A DNA stretch of 11,240 nucleotides from NCBI GenBank assembly GCA_026770585.1, contig MU647322.1, forward strand, positions 83,430 to 94,669. Direction: 5' to 3'. Position 1 is the first letter of the stretch, and every line of letters begins with the position of its first letter. This stretch comes from Baffinella frigidus. Its lineage: Eukaryota; Cryptophyceae; Cryptomonadales; Baffinellaceae. Positions 1-5,760 of the stretch are shown here, piece after piece. The notes beneath the pieces are model-generated. The model was not told the DNA's origin and did not search any database. It saw only the letters and a list, made by a program, of their open reading frames with translations. The position numbers and the translations under genes were made by a program.

Positions 1-56
1 CCCCCCTACCTGGTGCAGCCGAGCGTGGTGCGGGGGGCTCTGAGTCTGGTGAGGAG

Positions 57-195
57 GTCCCGACGACACCTTCGACCTTGGACCATAACCTCCTCACCAC
101 ACCCAGAGCCCCTCTGGCTCTGGGTGTGGCGAGGGGGTTTGGCTCTGGGTGTGGTGAGAAGGTTACGATCCACGGTCAAGGGGTTCGTCGGGAAC
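57..195. repeat. Foldback (inverted repeat) with about 52 bp arms
   Basis: The arm at 59-110 is the approximate reverse complement of 141-193. Both contain the block TAACC(T/C)CTCACCACACCC, extended outward through GACC.TGGA and CCCGACGA. The loop (111-140) holds a third GGCTCTGGGTGTGG block, so a small tandem copy was added on one side. No coding content or target duplication is apparent. It is probably a decayed non-autonomous foldback element. Confidence 0.6.
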
Positions 196-457
196 AACTC
201 GAGGTTTCAGGGGCGGGAAATCGAGGATTTAGGGTTCAGGGTTGAGGATTTGAGGTTTGGGGTTTAGGGTTTAGGGTTTAGGGTTTAGGGTTTAGAGTTT
301 AGGGATTCGGAGTTTGGGTTTCGGGTTTTGTGTTTTGTGTTCAGTTTTTTTTGGGGTGCAGGGTGTACGATTTCGTGTTTCGTGTTTCGTGTTTCGTGTG
401 AAGGGTTTGGGGTGTAGGGTGTACGATTTAGGGTTTAGGGTGAGGGGTTTGGGATAC

Positions 458-491
458 CGTATCAAGGGGCAGGACGCACTCGCCGTTCGCA
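458..491 (-). pseudogene. Copy A of exon end (ANGECVLPLDT), in array
   Basis: Read on the minus strand it encodes ANGECVLPLDT. It ends at a donor-like ACG|GTATCC (GT at 457-456), at the same place as the donor of the fuller copy at 667-724. Homology begins near GCGAACGGCGAG and does not reach the acceptor of the fuller copy, so it appears to be a 5'-truncated duplicate. Telomere-like repeats flank it on both sides. Confidence 0.5.
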
Positions 492-553
492 GGGTTTGGG
501 GTGTAGGGTGTACGATTTCGGGTTTCGGGTTTCGGGTTTCGGGTTTCGCGTAC

Positions 554-589
554 CGTGTCGAGAGGCAGAAAGCACCTGCCGTCAGCAGG
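554..589 (-). pseudogene. Copy B of exon end (ADGRCFLPLDT), in array
   Basis: The minus strand encodes ADGRCFLPLDT and ends at ACG|GTACGC (GT at 553-552). Against 667-724 it has four synonymous third-position changes (Ala, Phe, Pro and Asp codons) and three changes that alter residues. This suggests the sequence was once under protein-level selection. TTTCGGG repeats lie on both sides. Truncated exon copy or small exon; not decidable here. Confidence 0.5.
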
Positions 590-666
590 ATTTCGGGTTT
601 CGGGTTTCGGGTTTCGGGTTTCGGGTTTCGGGATTCGGGTTTCGGGTTTCGGGTTTTGGGGTGCAC

Positions 667-724
667 CGTATCGAGGGGCAGGAAGCACTCGCCGTTCGCG
701 GTTTCGACAGCATCCATGTCGCAC
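667..724 (-). CDS. Exon-like island, fullest copy (MDAVETANGECFLPLDT)
   Basis: On the minus strand an acceptor CACACCAG (AG at 726-725) precedes GTGCGACATGGATGC.... The open frame reads MDAVETANGECFLPLDT and stops at a donor ACG|GTGCAC (GT at 666-665). Upstream in sense lies a roughly 100 bp pure CT tract (GA on plus, 739-834), which is a strong polypyrimidine tract. The protein family is not recognised. Two shortened copies of its 3' half and donor lie downstream at 554-589 and 458-491. The ATG could be internal or a true start. Confidence 0.45.
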
Positions 725-738
725 CTGGTGTGAGGAGA

Positions 739-834
739 GAGAGAGGAGTTGGTTGGTGTGAGGAGTGAGAGAGAGGAGAGAGAGAGCGCGAGAGCGAGAG
801 CGAGAGAGAGGAGAGAGAGAGAGAGAAAGAGGAG
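739..834. repeat. GA-rich microsatellite
   Basis: An imperfect (GA)n tract with occasional GC interruptions. In minus-strand sense it is a CT tract directly upstream of the acceptor at 726-725, so it may serve as a polypyrimidine tract. Confidence 0.8.
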
Positions 835-841
835 ACACCCT

Positions 842-911
842 CAATGTGGTGTTTAGGGTGTGGGGTGTGGGATGTGGTGTTTGGTGTTTGGTGTTTGGTG
901 TTTGGGGGTTG
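842..911 (+). repeat. Short telomere-like array (TTTGGTG type)
   Basis: Repeated GTGGGGTGTGG and TTTGGTG units in the same orientation as the other arrays. It abuts the presequence-like fragment at 919-969. Confidence 0.7.
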
Positions 912-918
912 GGCCCTC

Positions 919-969
919 AGGCCGCGAAGGCGAGAACGGATTGTTGTGCCTGGATGGGGAGAACGAAAC
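919..969 (-). pseudogene. Ectopic fragment of the plastid-presequence start region
   Basis: The plus segment CAGGCCGCGAAGGCGAGAAC...TTGTGCCTGG matches 4208-4250, which on the minus strand contains the start codon and first residues of the plastid-targeted protein. Here the ATG is lost (ACAATCCG replaces ATATGCGC) and the frame is changed, so it is a non-functional copy. It lies between a telomere-like array and a foldback element (979-1159). Confidence 0.55.
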
Positions 970-978
970 TCTTCCACA

Positions 979-1159
979 CGAGAATGCTGGAGGGGCCTAT
1001 TTAAAACCAATGTGCTTTTACAAGTGGGTATTTGTGTAGTAACTTTCGTTGATTTTTCACGTAACGAGCCACACATTGGCCAGTCACGAGGTTGGAACAC
1101 CTTATCCTGGTACAAATATTTACAACCCCCCTTACAAATAGGACCCTCCAGCATTCTCG
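979..1159. mobile_element. Foldback (MITE-like) element, family 1, copy 1
   Basis: Terminal inverted repeats start CGAGAATGCTGGAGGG at 979 and are mirrored at about 1136-1159 (one mismatch over about 24 bp). Internally it has GTGTAGTAACTTTCGTT, CAGTCACGAGGTTGG, TATCCTGGTAC and ATATTTACAACCC, all shared with the copy at 5761-6053. It encodes no transposase. The 181 bp length and terminal inverted repeats fit a non-autonomous DNA transposon. The target duplication is not clear. Confidence 0.8.
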
Positions 1160-1209
1160 AGCGGTAGATCAGCGCGGACGTCCATGGGAGTTGGAGTGGA
1201 CAGAGGCTG

Positions 1210-1419
1210 GTGATGAAGAGACCCCCCCCCCTCGTCAATGCAGCTCCTAAGCGGAAACAGTTTGACGGGGCATCGGGGGTTGCGTTGAACTTTGCACCCC
1301 CCGGCGCAAAACCCGACCCCTGTAAAAGCCCACAGGATGAATTCGAGCGATCAAGGTACACATCGGCAGGTCCGACACGCCCCCAGCAGCAAGCCTCCTT
1401 CTGCCGCCCCCCGCCCTGA
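1210..1419 (+). CDS. Small hypothetical ORF, 69 aa
   Basis: An ATG-to-TGA frame of 69 codons, rich in Pro, Ala, Lys and Gln, with a basic PKRK patch (about residues 13-16) and a Gln-rich C-terminus ending RPPP. The family is not recognised. The opposite strand is also open, so the strand is uncertain. Preference for plus rests only on residue composition. It could be a terminal exon of a longer gene or chance in GC-rich DNA. Confidence 0.3.
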   Translation: MMKRPPPLVNAAPKRKQFDGASGVALNFAPPGAKPDPCKSPQDEFERSRYTSAGPTRPQQQASFCRPPP

Positions 1420-1452
1420 AAAACCATCGCAGTGAAGCCATTTCCCTTCCAT

Positions 1453-1632
1453 ACCCTAGCCTAGCCTACCCTAGCCTACCCTAGCGTTGAACGGTGTTGA
1501 GGGTTTAGGGTTTGGGGTCTGGAGGTGTAGAGTTTGGGGTTTTGGGGTATAGGGTGTAGGGTTTGGGGTTTGGGGTGTAGGGTTTGGGGTGTAGGTTGTA
1601 GGGTTTGGAGTTTAGGGTGTAGGGGTTGGGGG
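1453..1632. repeat. Array: CCTAG/CCCTA block then telomere-like repeats
   Basis: A short C-rich block (CCCTAGCCTA type, about 1453-1489) is followed by GCGTTGAACGGTGTT and then G-rich TTTAGGG/TTTGGGG/GTGTAGGG units. The same order reappears at 1714-1986, which defines a tandem duplication. Confidence 0.75.
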
Positions 1633-1636
1633 TTAC

Positions 1637-1713
1637 GTGTCGGCCCAGAGCGGCCCGAGCGCCTTGACGTAGTTGTTGAGCTCCTCCTCCGTCACGCGTG
1701 GCCTGGCGGAGGC
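1637..1713 (-). CDS. Exon-like island RVTEEELNNYVKALGPLWAD, copy 1
   Basis: The minus strand reads SARP followed by RVTEEELNNYVKALGPLWAD. It ends at GACAC|GTAACC, a canonical donor (GT at 1636-1635). Acceptor candidates are GGTAG (AG at 1715-1714) or CTGTAG (1720-1719). The sequence is amphipathic and protein-like, but the family is not recognised. A nearly identical copy lies at 1988-2063. Neighbouring sequence on both sides is telomere-like array, so these would be array-filled introns. Confidence 0.55.
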
Positions 1714-1986
1714 CTACCCTACAGTACCCTACCCTACCCTACCCCAGCCTAGCGTTGAACTGTGTTTAGGGTTTAGGGTTTGGGGTCTGGAGGTGTAGGG
1801 TTTGAGGCTTTGAGGGTTGGGGTGTAGGTTGTAGGTTTGGGGGTTGGGGTGTAGGGTTTGGGATGTAGGGTTTGAGGTGTAGGGTTTGGGGTGTAGGGTG
1901 TTGGGTGTAAGGTGTAGGGTGTAGAGTGAAGGGTTTAGGGTGTAGGGTGTAGGGTGCAGGGTGTAGAATGTAGGGTGTAGGGTTTA
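1714..1986. repeat. Telomere-like array between the two duplicated exons
   Basis: It begins with C-rich CCCTA units (1714-1750), then GCGTTGAACTGTGTT and G-rich units, mainly GTGTAGGGT from 1840 on. The segment 1743-1800 parallels 1480-1530, including the block GGGGTCTGGAGGTGTAG. Confidence 0.8.
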
Positions 1987-1987
1987 C

Positions 1988-2063
1988 GTGTCGGCCCAGA
2001 GCGGCCCGAGCGCCTTGACGTAGTTGTTGAGCTCCTCCTCCGTCACGCGTGGCCTGGTGGAGG
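1988..2063 (-). CDS. Exon-like island RVTEEELNNYVKALGPLWAD, copy 2
   Basis: Over the shared 76 bp it differs from copy 1 essentially at one base (Ala to Thr in the leading SARP). The acceptor is CCACAAG (AG at 2065-2064) and the donor GACAC|GTAAAC (GT at 1987-1986). Its phase (2 nt before and 2 nt after 24 codons) matches copy 1. If both were spliced in tandem the frame would shift, so alternative use or one dead copy is likely. Confidence 0.55.
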
Positions 2064-2087
2064 CTTGTGGTTCAGGTTTTGTAGTTT

Positions 2088-2330
2088 TTGATATTTGGAT
2101 TAGGGTGTAGGGTGAAGGGTTTAGGGTTTAGGTTTCAGGGTTTGGGGTTTAGGGTTTAGGGTTGGGAATTTTGGGTTTAGGGTGTAGGGTTTGGCGGTAG
2201 TGTTTAGGGTTTGAGGTTCGGGGTTTGGGGTTTGGGGTTTGGGGTTTAGTGTTTGGGGTTTGGGGTTTGGGGTTTGGGGTTTGGGGTTTGGGGTTTGGGG
2301 TTTAGTGTAGGGTTTGGTGTTTGGTGTTTG
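2088..2330 (+). repeat. Telomere-like array, TTTGGGG-dominated
   Basis: Irregular TTTAGGG units at 2100-2215 pass into a run of about 13 TTTGGGG-type units (2216-2310), then TTTGGTG. The long open frame on the minus strand here is repeat periodicity. Confidence 0.85.
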
Positions 2331-2340
2331 GTCGGCAGAC

Positions 2341-2376
2341 CTGCCCCCCTCCGCGAGCCCCCCCGTCGTCGATTTG
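2341..2376 (-). pseudogene. 3' end copy of the EFEAFLKK exon, with donor
   Basis: The minus strand reads IDDGGLAEGG and then GGCAG|GTCTGC (GT at 2340-2339). It is homologous to the last roughly 35 bp of the exon at 2516-2673 (VDDGELAEGG, GGCAG|GTTGTC). Only the exon end and donor are copied, with array sequence on both sides. Confidence 0.5.
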
Positions 2377-2393
2377 GGTTCAGGGCGTAGTGT

Positions 2394-2511
2394 TTGGCGG
2401 TAGTGTTAAGGGTTTGGGGTTCGGAGTTTGGGGTTTGGGGGTTCGCCGGAACCCACATCCTACACCCTACACCCTACACCCTGCAACCTACACCCTACAC
2501 CCTACACCCGA
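2394..2511. repeat. Telomere-like array with an orientation switch
   Basis: G-rich units (TTTGGGG) run to 2444. The palindrome GGGTTC-GCCG-GAACCC at 2439-2454 follows, then the array continues as C-rich ACCCTACACCCTAC units to 2511. It is one of the few places where the C-rich strand is on plus. Confidence 0.75.
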
Positions 2512-2515
2512 CAAC

Positions 2516-2673
2516 CTGCCCCCCTCCGCGAGCTCCCCATCATCCACGTCCGCCAGATCAATGTCAGCGTTCGCAGCCTCGACGATCTTCTTCAGCGAGG
2601 CATACCCCACGTTGCGCAGCTCGCACGACTCCTTTTTCAGGAACGCCTCGAACTCGTTTCGGAGCGAGGCCAC
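2516..2673 (-). CDS. Exon-like island EFEAFLKKESCELRN (52 codons)
   Basis: The minus-strand acceptor is TACCTCAG (AG at 2675-2674). The 158 bp open frame starts VASLRNEFEAFLKKESCELR, continues through GYASLKKIVEAANADIDLAD and ends DDGELAEGG. The donor is GGGCAG|GTTGTC (GT at 2515-2514). It is charged, helix-prone and acidic towards the end, and no family is recognised. It is the most complete member of three related copies (2341-2376, 2516-2673, 2710-2936). The intron downstream in sense starts in C-rich-on-plus array. Confidence 0.6.
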
Positions 2674-2709
2674 CTGAGGTACCCAACGCGTCAGCCCTGG
2701 GCGGTCTTT

Positions 2710-2936
2710 TTGAGCGAGGCATACCCCACGTTGCCCAGCTCGCAGGACTTTATCCGGGGAAACCTATTTTTCTTTCATTCGATGGCAATGAAAATTACTA
2801 CACAATTCGTTCTTACTAGTAATATTAAAGCATTCGTGTAGTAATTTTCATTGGAATCACATGAATGGAAAACAGGTTTCCACGGATAAGACTCCCTTTT
2901 CAGGAACGCCCCGAACTCGTTCCGGAGCGAAGCCAC
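2710..2936 (-). pseudogene. Second copy of the EFEAFLKK exon, split by a foldback element
   Basis: 2894-2936 encodes VASLRNEFGAFLKRE after an acceptor ACGCAG (AG at 2938-2937). 2711-2749 encodes the continuation SCELGNVGYASLK on the other side of an inserted foldback (2750-2889). The flank CAACGCGTCAGCCCTG(A/G)GCGG is also duplicated (about 2684-2703 and 2957-2976), so the duplicated unit included exon plus upstream intron. The insertion breaks the frame, so this copy is a pseudo-exon unless the insert is removed. Confidence 0.6.
2750..2889. mobile_element. 140 bp foldback (MITE-like) element inside an exon copy
   Basis: The ends are TTATCCGGGGAAACCT and AGGTTTCCACGGATAA, and the arms pair over about 60 bp with a short loop near 2811-2830. 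The inner arms contain CAATGAAAATTACTACAC and its complement. GACT stands at 2746-2749 and again at 2890-2893. Comparison with the uninterrupted exon copy, which has GACTCC here, identifies this as a 4 bp target-site duplication. There is no coding capacity. Confidence 0.85.
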
Positions 2937-3113
2937 CTGCGTTACCCAACGCGATTCAACGCGTCAGCCCTGAGCGGCTTTCTCACCCCTTTGGTACATT
3001 TTGTTGGTACCCATTCTACAGTTCACGGCGTCAAAAGGGGTAACATACGTTGATCGTTGTTTCTCTCTAAGAGAGGGGTGCGGACGCCCCCCGGGGCTCA
3101 AGGCCAAACGAAC

Positions 3114-3190
3114 CTGCTCCGTCGAGAGGTCAAAGTGGTTGGTCCAGAGGGTGACGCGCCGCTCCTCCTCCTCGATCCCCCGCAGCCCGC
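3114..3190 (-). CDS. Exon-like island with TNHF motif; possible Argonaute N-domain start
   Basis: The minus-strand acceptor is CGCGGCAG (AG at 3192-3191). The 77 bp frame reads GLRGIEEEERRVTLWTNHFD and then LSTEQ. The donor is GAGCAG|GTTCGT (GT at 3113-3112). A beta-strand ending in [T/A]NHF after a charged lead resembles the start of the Argonaute/Piwi N domain, but 25 residues are too few to be sure and no downstream PAZ or PIWI exon is visible. Treat as a spliced protein-coding exon of uncertain family. Confidence 0.45.
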
Positions 3191-3221
3191 CTGCCGCGCC
3201 GTGTGGGTTCAGTGAAGGAAA

Positions 3222-3376
3222 CCCGATTTCATCTCCACAAAAGTATTAATTGATCGCTTTTCGCGCAACGAAATTTACTACACAAATGCTTTACTATTAA
3301 TTTTATGAGCAAGTCGTGTGGTAATTTTCGTTACCCAAAAGCAATTAATTAATACTTCTATGGAGATGAGATTGGG
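3222..3376. mobile_element. 155 bp foldback (MITE-like) element
   Basis: The arms CCCGATTTCATCTCCA and its imperfect complement (3361-3376) continue through AGTATTAATT and AACGAAA.TTACTACAC to a short AT-rich centre near 3285-3310. It shares the ACGAAAATTACTACAC core with the element at 2750-2889 and, in part, with family 1. No clear target duplication and no ORF. Confidence 0.8.
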
Positions 3377-3380
3377 CCCC

Positions 3381-3520
3381 TGACTCCTCGCAGCCAGGGT
3401 CCGAACGCAAGAAATGAACATGGTGAAGTGAGCGGGTTCGGCTAAGGCTATCTCAGACCCCGCAGCATCAAAGTCAATATACGCGCCCAAGCCCTGAACC
3501 GGTCGCCCGCGGTCAAACAC
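3381..3520 (-). CDS. Coding-like segment VFDRGRPVQGLGAYIDFDAA, uncertain
   Basis: An open minus-strand frame reads VFDRGRPVQGLGAYIDFDAA, then AEPAHFTMFISCVRTLAARS, and runs straight into the foldback at 3222-3376. Just upstream is GGCGGAGCAG|GT, resembling the exon end ACGGAGCAG|GT at 3114. The GT after position 3521 may therefore be a donor of an exon-end copy, which would make this segment intronic. Not recognised; coding status unresolved. Confidence 0.25.
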
Positions 3521-3546
3521 CTGCTCCGCCGCTCACATCTAATGTC

Positions 3547-3709
3547 GAAAGCTAACGCCAGCGAGGTACTTACGACCTACGGATTGCCCACGGTAGGAGC
3601 CCCCCTCCTACGACTTGTAAACTCCTTTTTGTTTTGAAAGTCGTAGGAAGGGGGGCTCCTACCGTAGGCAATCCGTAGGCTGTACGTACCTCAGTGGTGT
3701 TAGCTTTTT
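3547..3709. mobile_element. Long foldback element, about 70 bp arms
   Basis: The arms 3547-3617 and 3640-3709 pair through AAAGCTAACGCCA, GAGGTAC, CCTACGGATTGCC and ACGGTAGGAGCCCCCC, with a loop near 3618-3639. The inner arms are nearly perfect and the outer part has about one mismatch in eight. No ORF. AAAGCTAAC/GTTAGCTTT marks the outer edge. Confidence 0.8.
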
Positions 3710-3968
3710 GCATGACATCGTCCAGTAAATTTAGAAGCGCATTTCAGTACAGGTTTTTGGATCAGGTTTTTGGATCAGGTTTCAAGAACCACAAAAAGCA
3801 CCGCCCCCCCCCCCGAAAGAAAAAAGAGACGTCGCTGGGACGGGGAGGTGTGAAGGTGTGAAGGAGCGAGAGCAAGAGAGGACGCACTGCAACACTGACA
3901 CCGTCACTGTGCATTCTACTCTGTACACTGTGCAATGTATACTCAGGCCACACCGTGGGCAGCAACAC

Positions 3969-4237
3969 CTACAGCCACTCTGGTTCGAGACCCAACTTCC
4001 ACTTGAAGTCGACTGGTGGATAGCGTGGGGCCGACCGGCTTCGAGGGGCGACTCCTTGGTGACCATCGCCAAGCGCACCGCGGCAGCGAGGCGGGTCCGC
4101 GGCAGCCTCGCAGCGATGGGGGCAGCCGTGCGAAGGGCGAGCGCAGGCGCAGAGCGGATTGGGAGAGCTGAAGGTGCGAACGCGGAGGAAGAGTGGAGGA
4201 AGGCGGCGCAGGCCGCGAAGGTGAGAACGTAGCGCAT
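3969..4237 (-). CDS. N-terminal exon of a plastid-targeted protein (signal peptide + AFAP + transit peptide)
   Basis: The start is the ATG at 4237-4235. Residues 1-20 read MRYVLTFAACAAFLHSSSAF: a hydrophobic signal peptide whose cleavage region SSSAFAP matches the ASAFAP motif of bipartite plastid presequences in algae with secondary red plastids. Residues 22-58 are rich in Ala, Arg, Pro and Ser with almost no acidic residues, as expected of a transit peptide, ending RLAM. The frame stays open to at least 3969 (TGTAG|GTGTTG is a donor candidate). ATG|GTCACC at 4064|4063 is an earlier one. The mature domain is not identifiable. A damaged copy of the start region lies at 919-969. An upstream in-frame ATG at 4297 is less likely because it would bury the signal peptide. 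Confidence 0.6.
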
Positions 4238-4309
4238 ATTGTGCCTGGCCGGATGAAAGAAAACGATTAGCCGGTCTTCGAGGTGCGAGCTTGGCAAAAG
4301 GAGACAAAA

Positions 4310-4625
4310 GGCCGCGCAGAAGAAAGAGCAGGCATGAATGACGCTGCTCTGGCTACGTTTTCACCTCTGTGGTGGTCTGTGAGATGGTATGGGAGCGGAC
4401 CTAAACTTGAGAAGACACCAACGGGGGCTCGAAGGGGGCCGTGTGTTTTTAGTCCATCTATTCAGTTTTAGTTTAATATGTAATAACTGTGGGTATTTTT
4501 TATTTGACCAGCGCAGGACTGGTCAAATCTTTCGCTTTACACTAAAAAAATCTTACAATGGTTTTATAATCTGGGCAGCTCGTGGATCGCAGGGAGATAG
4601 CGCCACGGCTGCTAGCTAAGCAGGG
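4310..4625. other. No gene seen; AT-richer spacer with a perfect hairpin
   Basis: The segment upstream of the plastid-targeted gene has no convincing coding frame. The only marked structure is ATTTGACCAG-CGCAGGA-CTGGTCAAAT at 4502-4528 (10 bp perfect stem), in an AT-rich stretch 4450-4570. It might hold the promoter or 5' UTR of the minus-strand gene, but no specific motif is recognisable. Confidence 0.4.
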
Positions 4626-4712
4626 ATGAGAGCCGGGCGGCTTAAGAAGTGTGAGTTCAAGAAGAACAAGATGAAGATCAAAAAGAATAAGAGCGATGCG
4701 AAGAATGCTCAG
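4626..4712 (+). CDS. Lys-rich exon-like segment
   Basis: The plus strand encodes MRAGRLKKCEFKKNKMKIKK and then NKSDAKNAQ, ending at GCTCAG|GTGATC, a consensus donor (GT at 4713-4714). AAG dominates its lysine codons, as in coding sequence of a GC-rich alga. The frame stays open past the donor to 4864 but loses its bias. It might be an upstream exon of the gene ending at 5462. Function unknown; a basic nuclear-type segment. Confidence 0.3.
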
Positions 4713-4714
4713 GT

Positions 4715-5183
4715 GATCTCTTACTGCCTCCGTGACTCAGAGCAGGGCCGTGGCTCATCCGTTCTACAACAACGTGTAGTGTATGAGAGATCTCCAGATC
4801 CTTGTACTACCAAAAAAACCGCAGAGGGTCTGAGAATGAGGTCATGCTGGTCTTGTGATCACTAAAATCTATCCCTGAATCCAAACCAACCGCTCCTGTT
4901 TCCCTCCACGACCTGCGTAGGAAATGTTGCGTAGAAGGGAGGGGGTGGCCAAAAATAAACTTGGGCACACATCTCGAAGGGCAATATGGTCAGATCCTCT
5001 GGGATCAGGCATCTCTAGAGAGATCGAGAAGATCCAGTGAAGATCCTTGGGCTGGAAGGGGGGCAGGGGGCAGGGGGGCAGAAGGTGGATCACACCCGTT
5101 GAGCGGAGCCCCCAGCGCCGCTGCTATCAATCAGCATCGTAGACTACGAATCTGACCCCCCCCCCCGCAAATTTCGCACTCAC
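4715..5183. other. Spacer without a confident gene
   Basis: Open but unremarkable frames run on both strands. A purine-rich plus-strand stretch with AGATCC/GATC repeats (4990-5050), G-tracts (5055-5085) and a poly-C run (5155-5166) are the only visible features. If 4626-4712 and 5205-5462 are exons of one plus-strand gene, this holds its intron(s). Confidence 0.3.
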
Positions 5184-5462
5184 ATGTGGGGGCCGCCACG
5201 GCAGGGGGCTGTCGAGGATGGCAACGCAGGGGGGGGGAAGAAGCGTGGGGCGAAGCGGAAGGACGACGTTGAGGACGAGGCCGAGGCGATGCGCAGGGCC
5301 AACGCAGCATCGCTCGAAAAGTGGCGCAGGGAAAAACAGGAGCTGAAAGCGCAGCGGAGAAATGGGGGCTCCTCCAAGGGGCAGCCTTCCTCGGAGGACG
5401 AATCCTCCTCCTCTCAATCCTCTCAGGAGGAGGGGGAGGAGGATCAGCGGGGTGCTCCCTAG
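5184..5462 (+). CDS. Charged Lys/Arg-Glu/Ser-rich protein, C-terminal part
   Basis: The open frame ends at TAG 5460-5462 (92 codons from an ATG at 5184). Residues about 17-62 are basic and helix-prone (KKRGAKRKDDVEDEAEAMRR, then LEKWRREKQELKAQRR). Residues 63-88 are a Ser/Glu-rich acidic tail (SSEDESSSSQSSQEEGEEDQ). This fits a nuclear or nucleolar protein tail with a nuclear localisation signal, but the family is not identifiable. GGCAG|GGG at 5204|5205 is an in-phase acceptor, so the true exon may start at 5205 and the ATG may be internal. No telomere-like repeats nearby. Confidence 0.5.
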   Translation: MWGPPRQGAVEDGNAGGGKKRGAKRKDDVEDEAEAMRRANAASLEKWRREKQELKAQRRNGGSSKGQPSSEDESSSSQSSQEEGEEDQRGAP

Positions 5463-5479
5463 ATCTCATCCCGCCAGGT

Positions 5480-5600
5480 ATTTAATTTAATTGCTCGAAA
5501 CGCATAATTTTGGCGTCAGATTCTGCCTGAAGTGGCCAATTGGCAACTTCTGGCAACTTCTGACGCCAAAAGTATGCATTTCGAGCATTTAATTTAAATG
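5480..5600. mobile_element. 121 bp foldback (MITE-like) element
   Basis: ATTTAATTTAATTGCTCGAA at 5480 pairs with TTCGAGCATTTAATTTAAAT at about 5580-5599. The arms extend inward through CGCATA.TTTTGGCGTCAGA and TCTGACGCCAAAA. The centre has GGCAACTTCT twice in tandem. The ends are TTTAA/TTAA-rich, so the target duplication cannot be separated from the inverted repeat. It lies 18 bp after the stop codon of the plus-strand ORF. Confidence 0.8.
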
Positions 5601-5604
5601 CCTG

Positions 5605-5742
5605 AGGGGATGAGATCCTGCTCAAACATAGCTCCGTGGGTGCGGTGCGTGAATGGTGTGTTGATGGTAATAATAAGGTGTTTCTCTCTTACTGTCTCTA
5701 GGTCCTGCTGGACCATAGCCTGCCCGTGGGGGAAGCATGGTT
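5605..5742 (+). repeat. Diverged direct repeat pair related to 7019-7082
   Basis: GAGATCCTGCTCAAACATAGCTCC.TGGGTGCGG (about 5609-5642) and CTAGGTCCTGCTGGACCATAGCC...GTGGGGGAAGC (about 5698-5736) are alignable. Both resemble the 7019-7082 arm (CTAGGTCCTGCTCAGACACAGCC). Between them lies GTAATAATAAGG...CTTACTGTCTCTAG, which looks like a very short intron but could equally be spacer. Confidence 0.4.
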
Positions 5743-5760
5743 CTGAATCTCTCAACCACA

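Larger units (their letters stand above)
229..661 (+). repeat. Degenerate telomere-like array, G-rich strand plus
   Basis: About five perfect TTTAGGG units stand at 258-300. TTTCGTG, GTGTAGGGT and runs of TTTCGGG (about 510-548 and 590-660) follow. The unit type changes abruptly along the array. Three short coding-like islands at 458-491, 554-589 and 667-724 interrupt or border it. Long open frames across the array come from its 7-base periodicity, not from genes. Confidence 0.85.

Noticed and set aside
258-300. True chromosome end
   Set aside because: Only about five perfect TTTAGGG units occur, followed by more than 10 kb of other sequence. The arrays are interstitial.
292-844. Long overlapping open frames on both strands rich in NPKPETR or GFRVSGF repeats
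   Set aside because: These are translations of TTTCGGG-like 7-mers. A 7-base repeat cycles through all frames without stops, so openness is no evidence of coding.
2865-3053. Plus-strand ORFs of 60-62 codons
   Set aside because: They overlap the foldback end and the antisense of the duplicated exon, so they are shadows of the minus-strand exon copy.
5651-5700. A plus-strand intron of about 35 nt (GTAATAATAAGG...CTCTAG)
   Set aside because: Shorter than usual spliceosomal introns and no coding frame is supported on either side. The AG lies in a repeated block.
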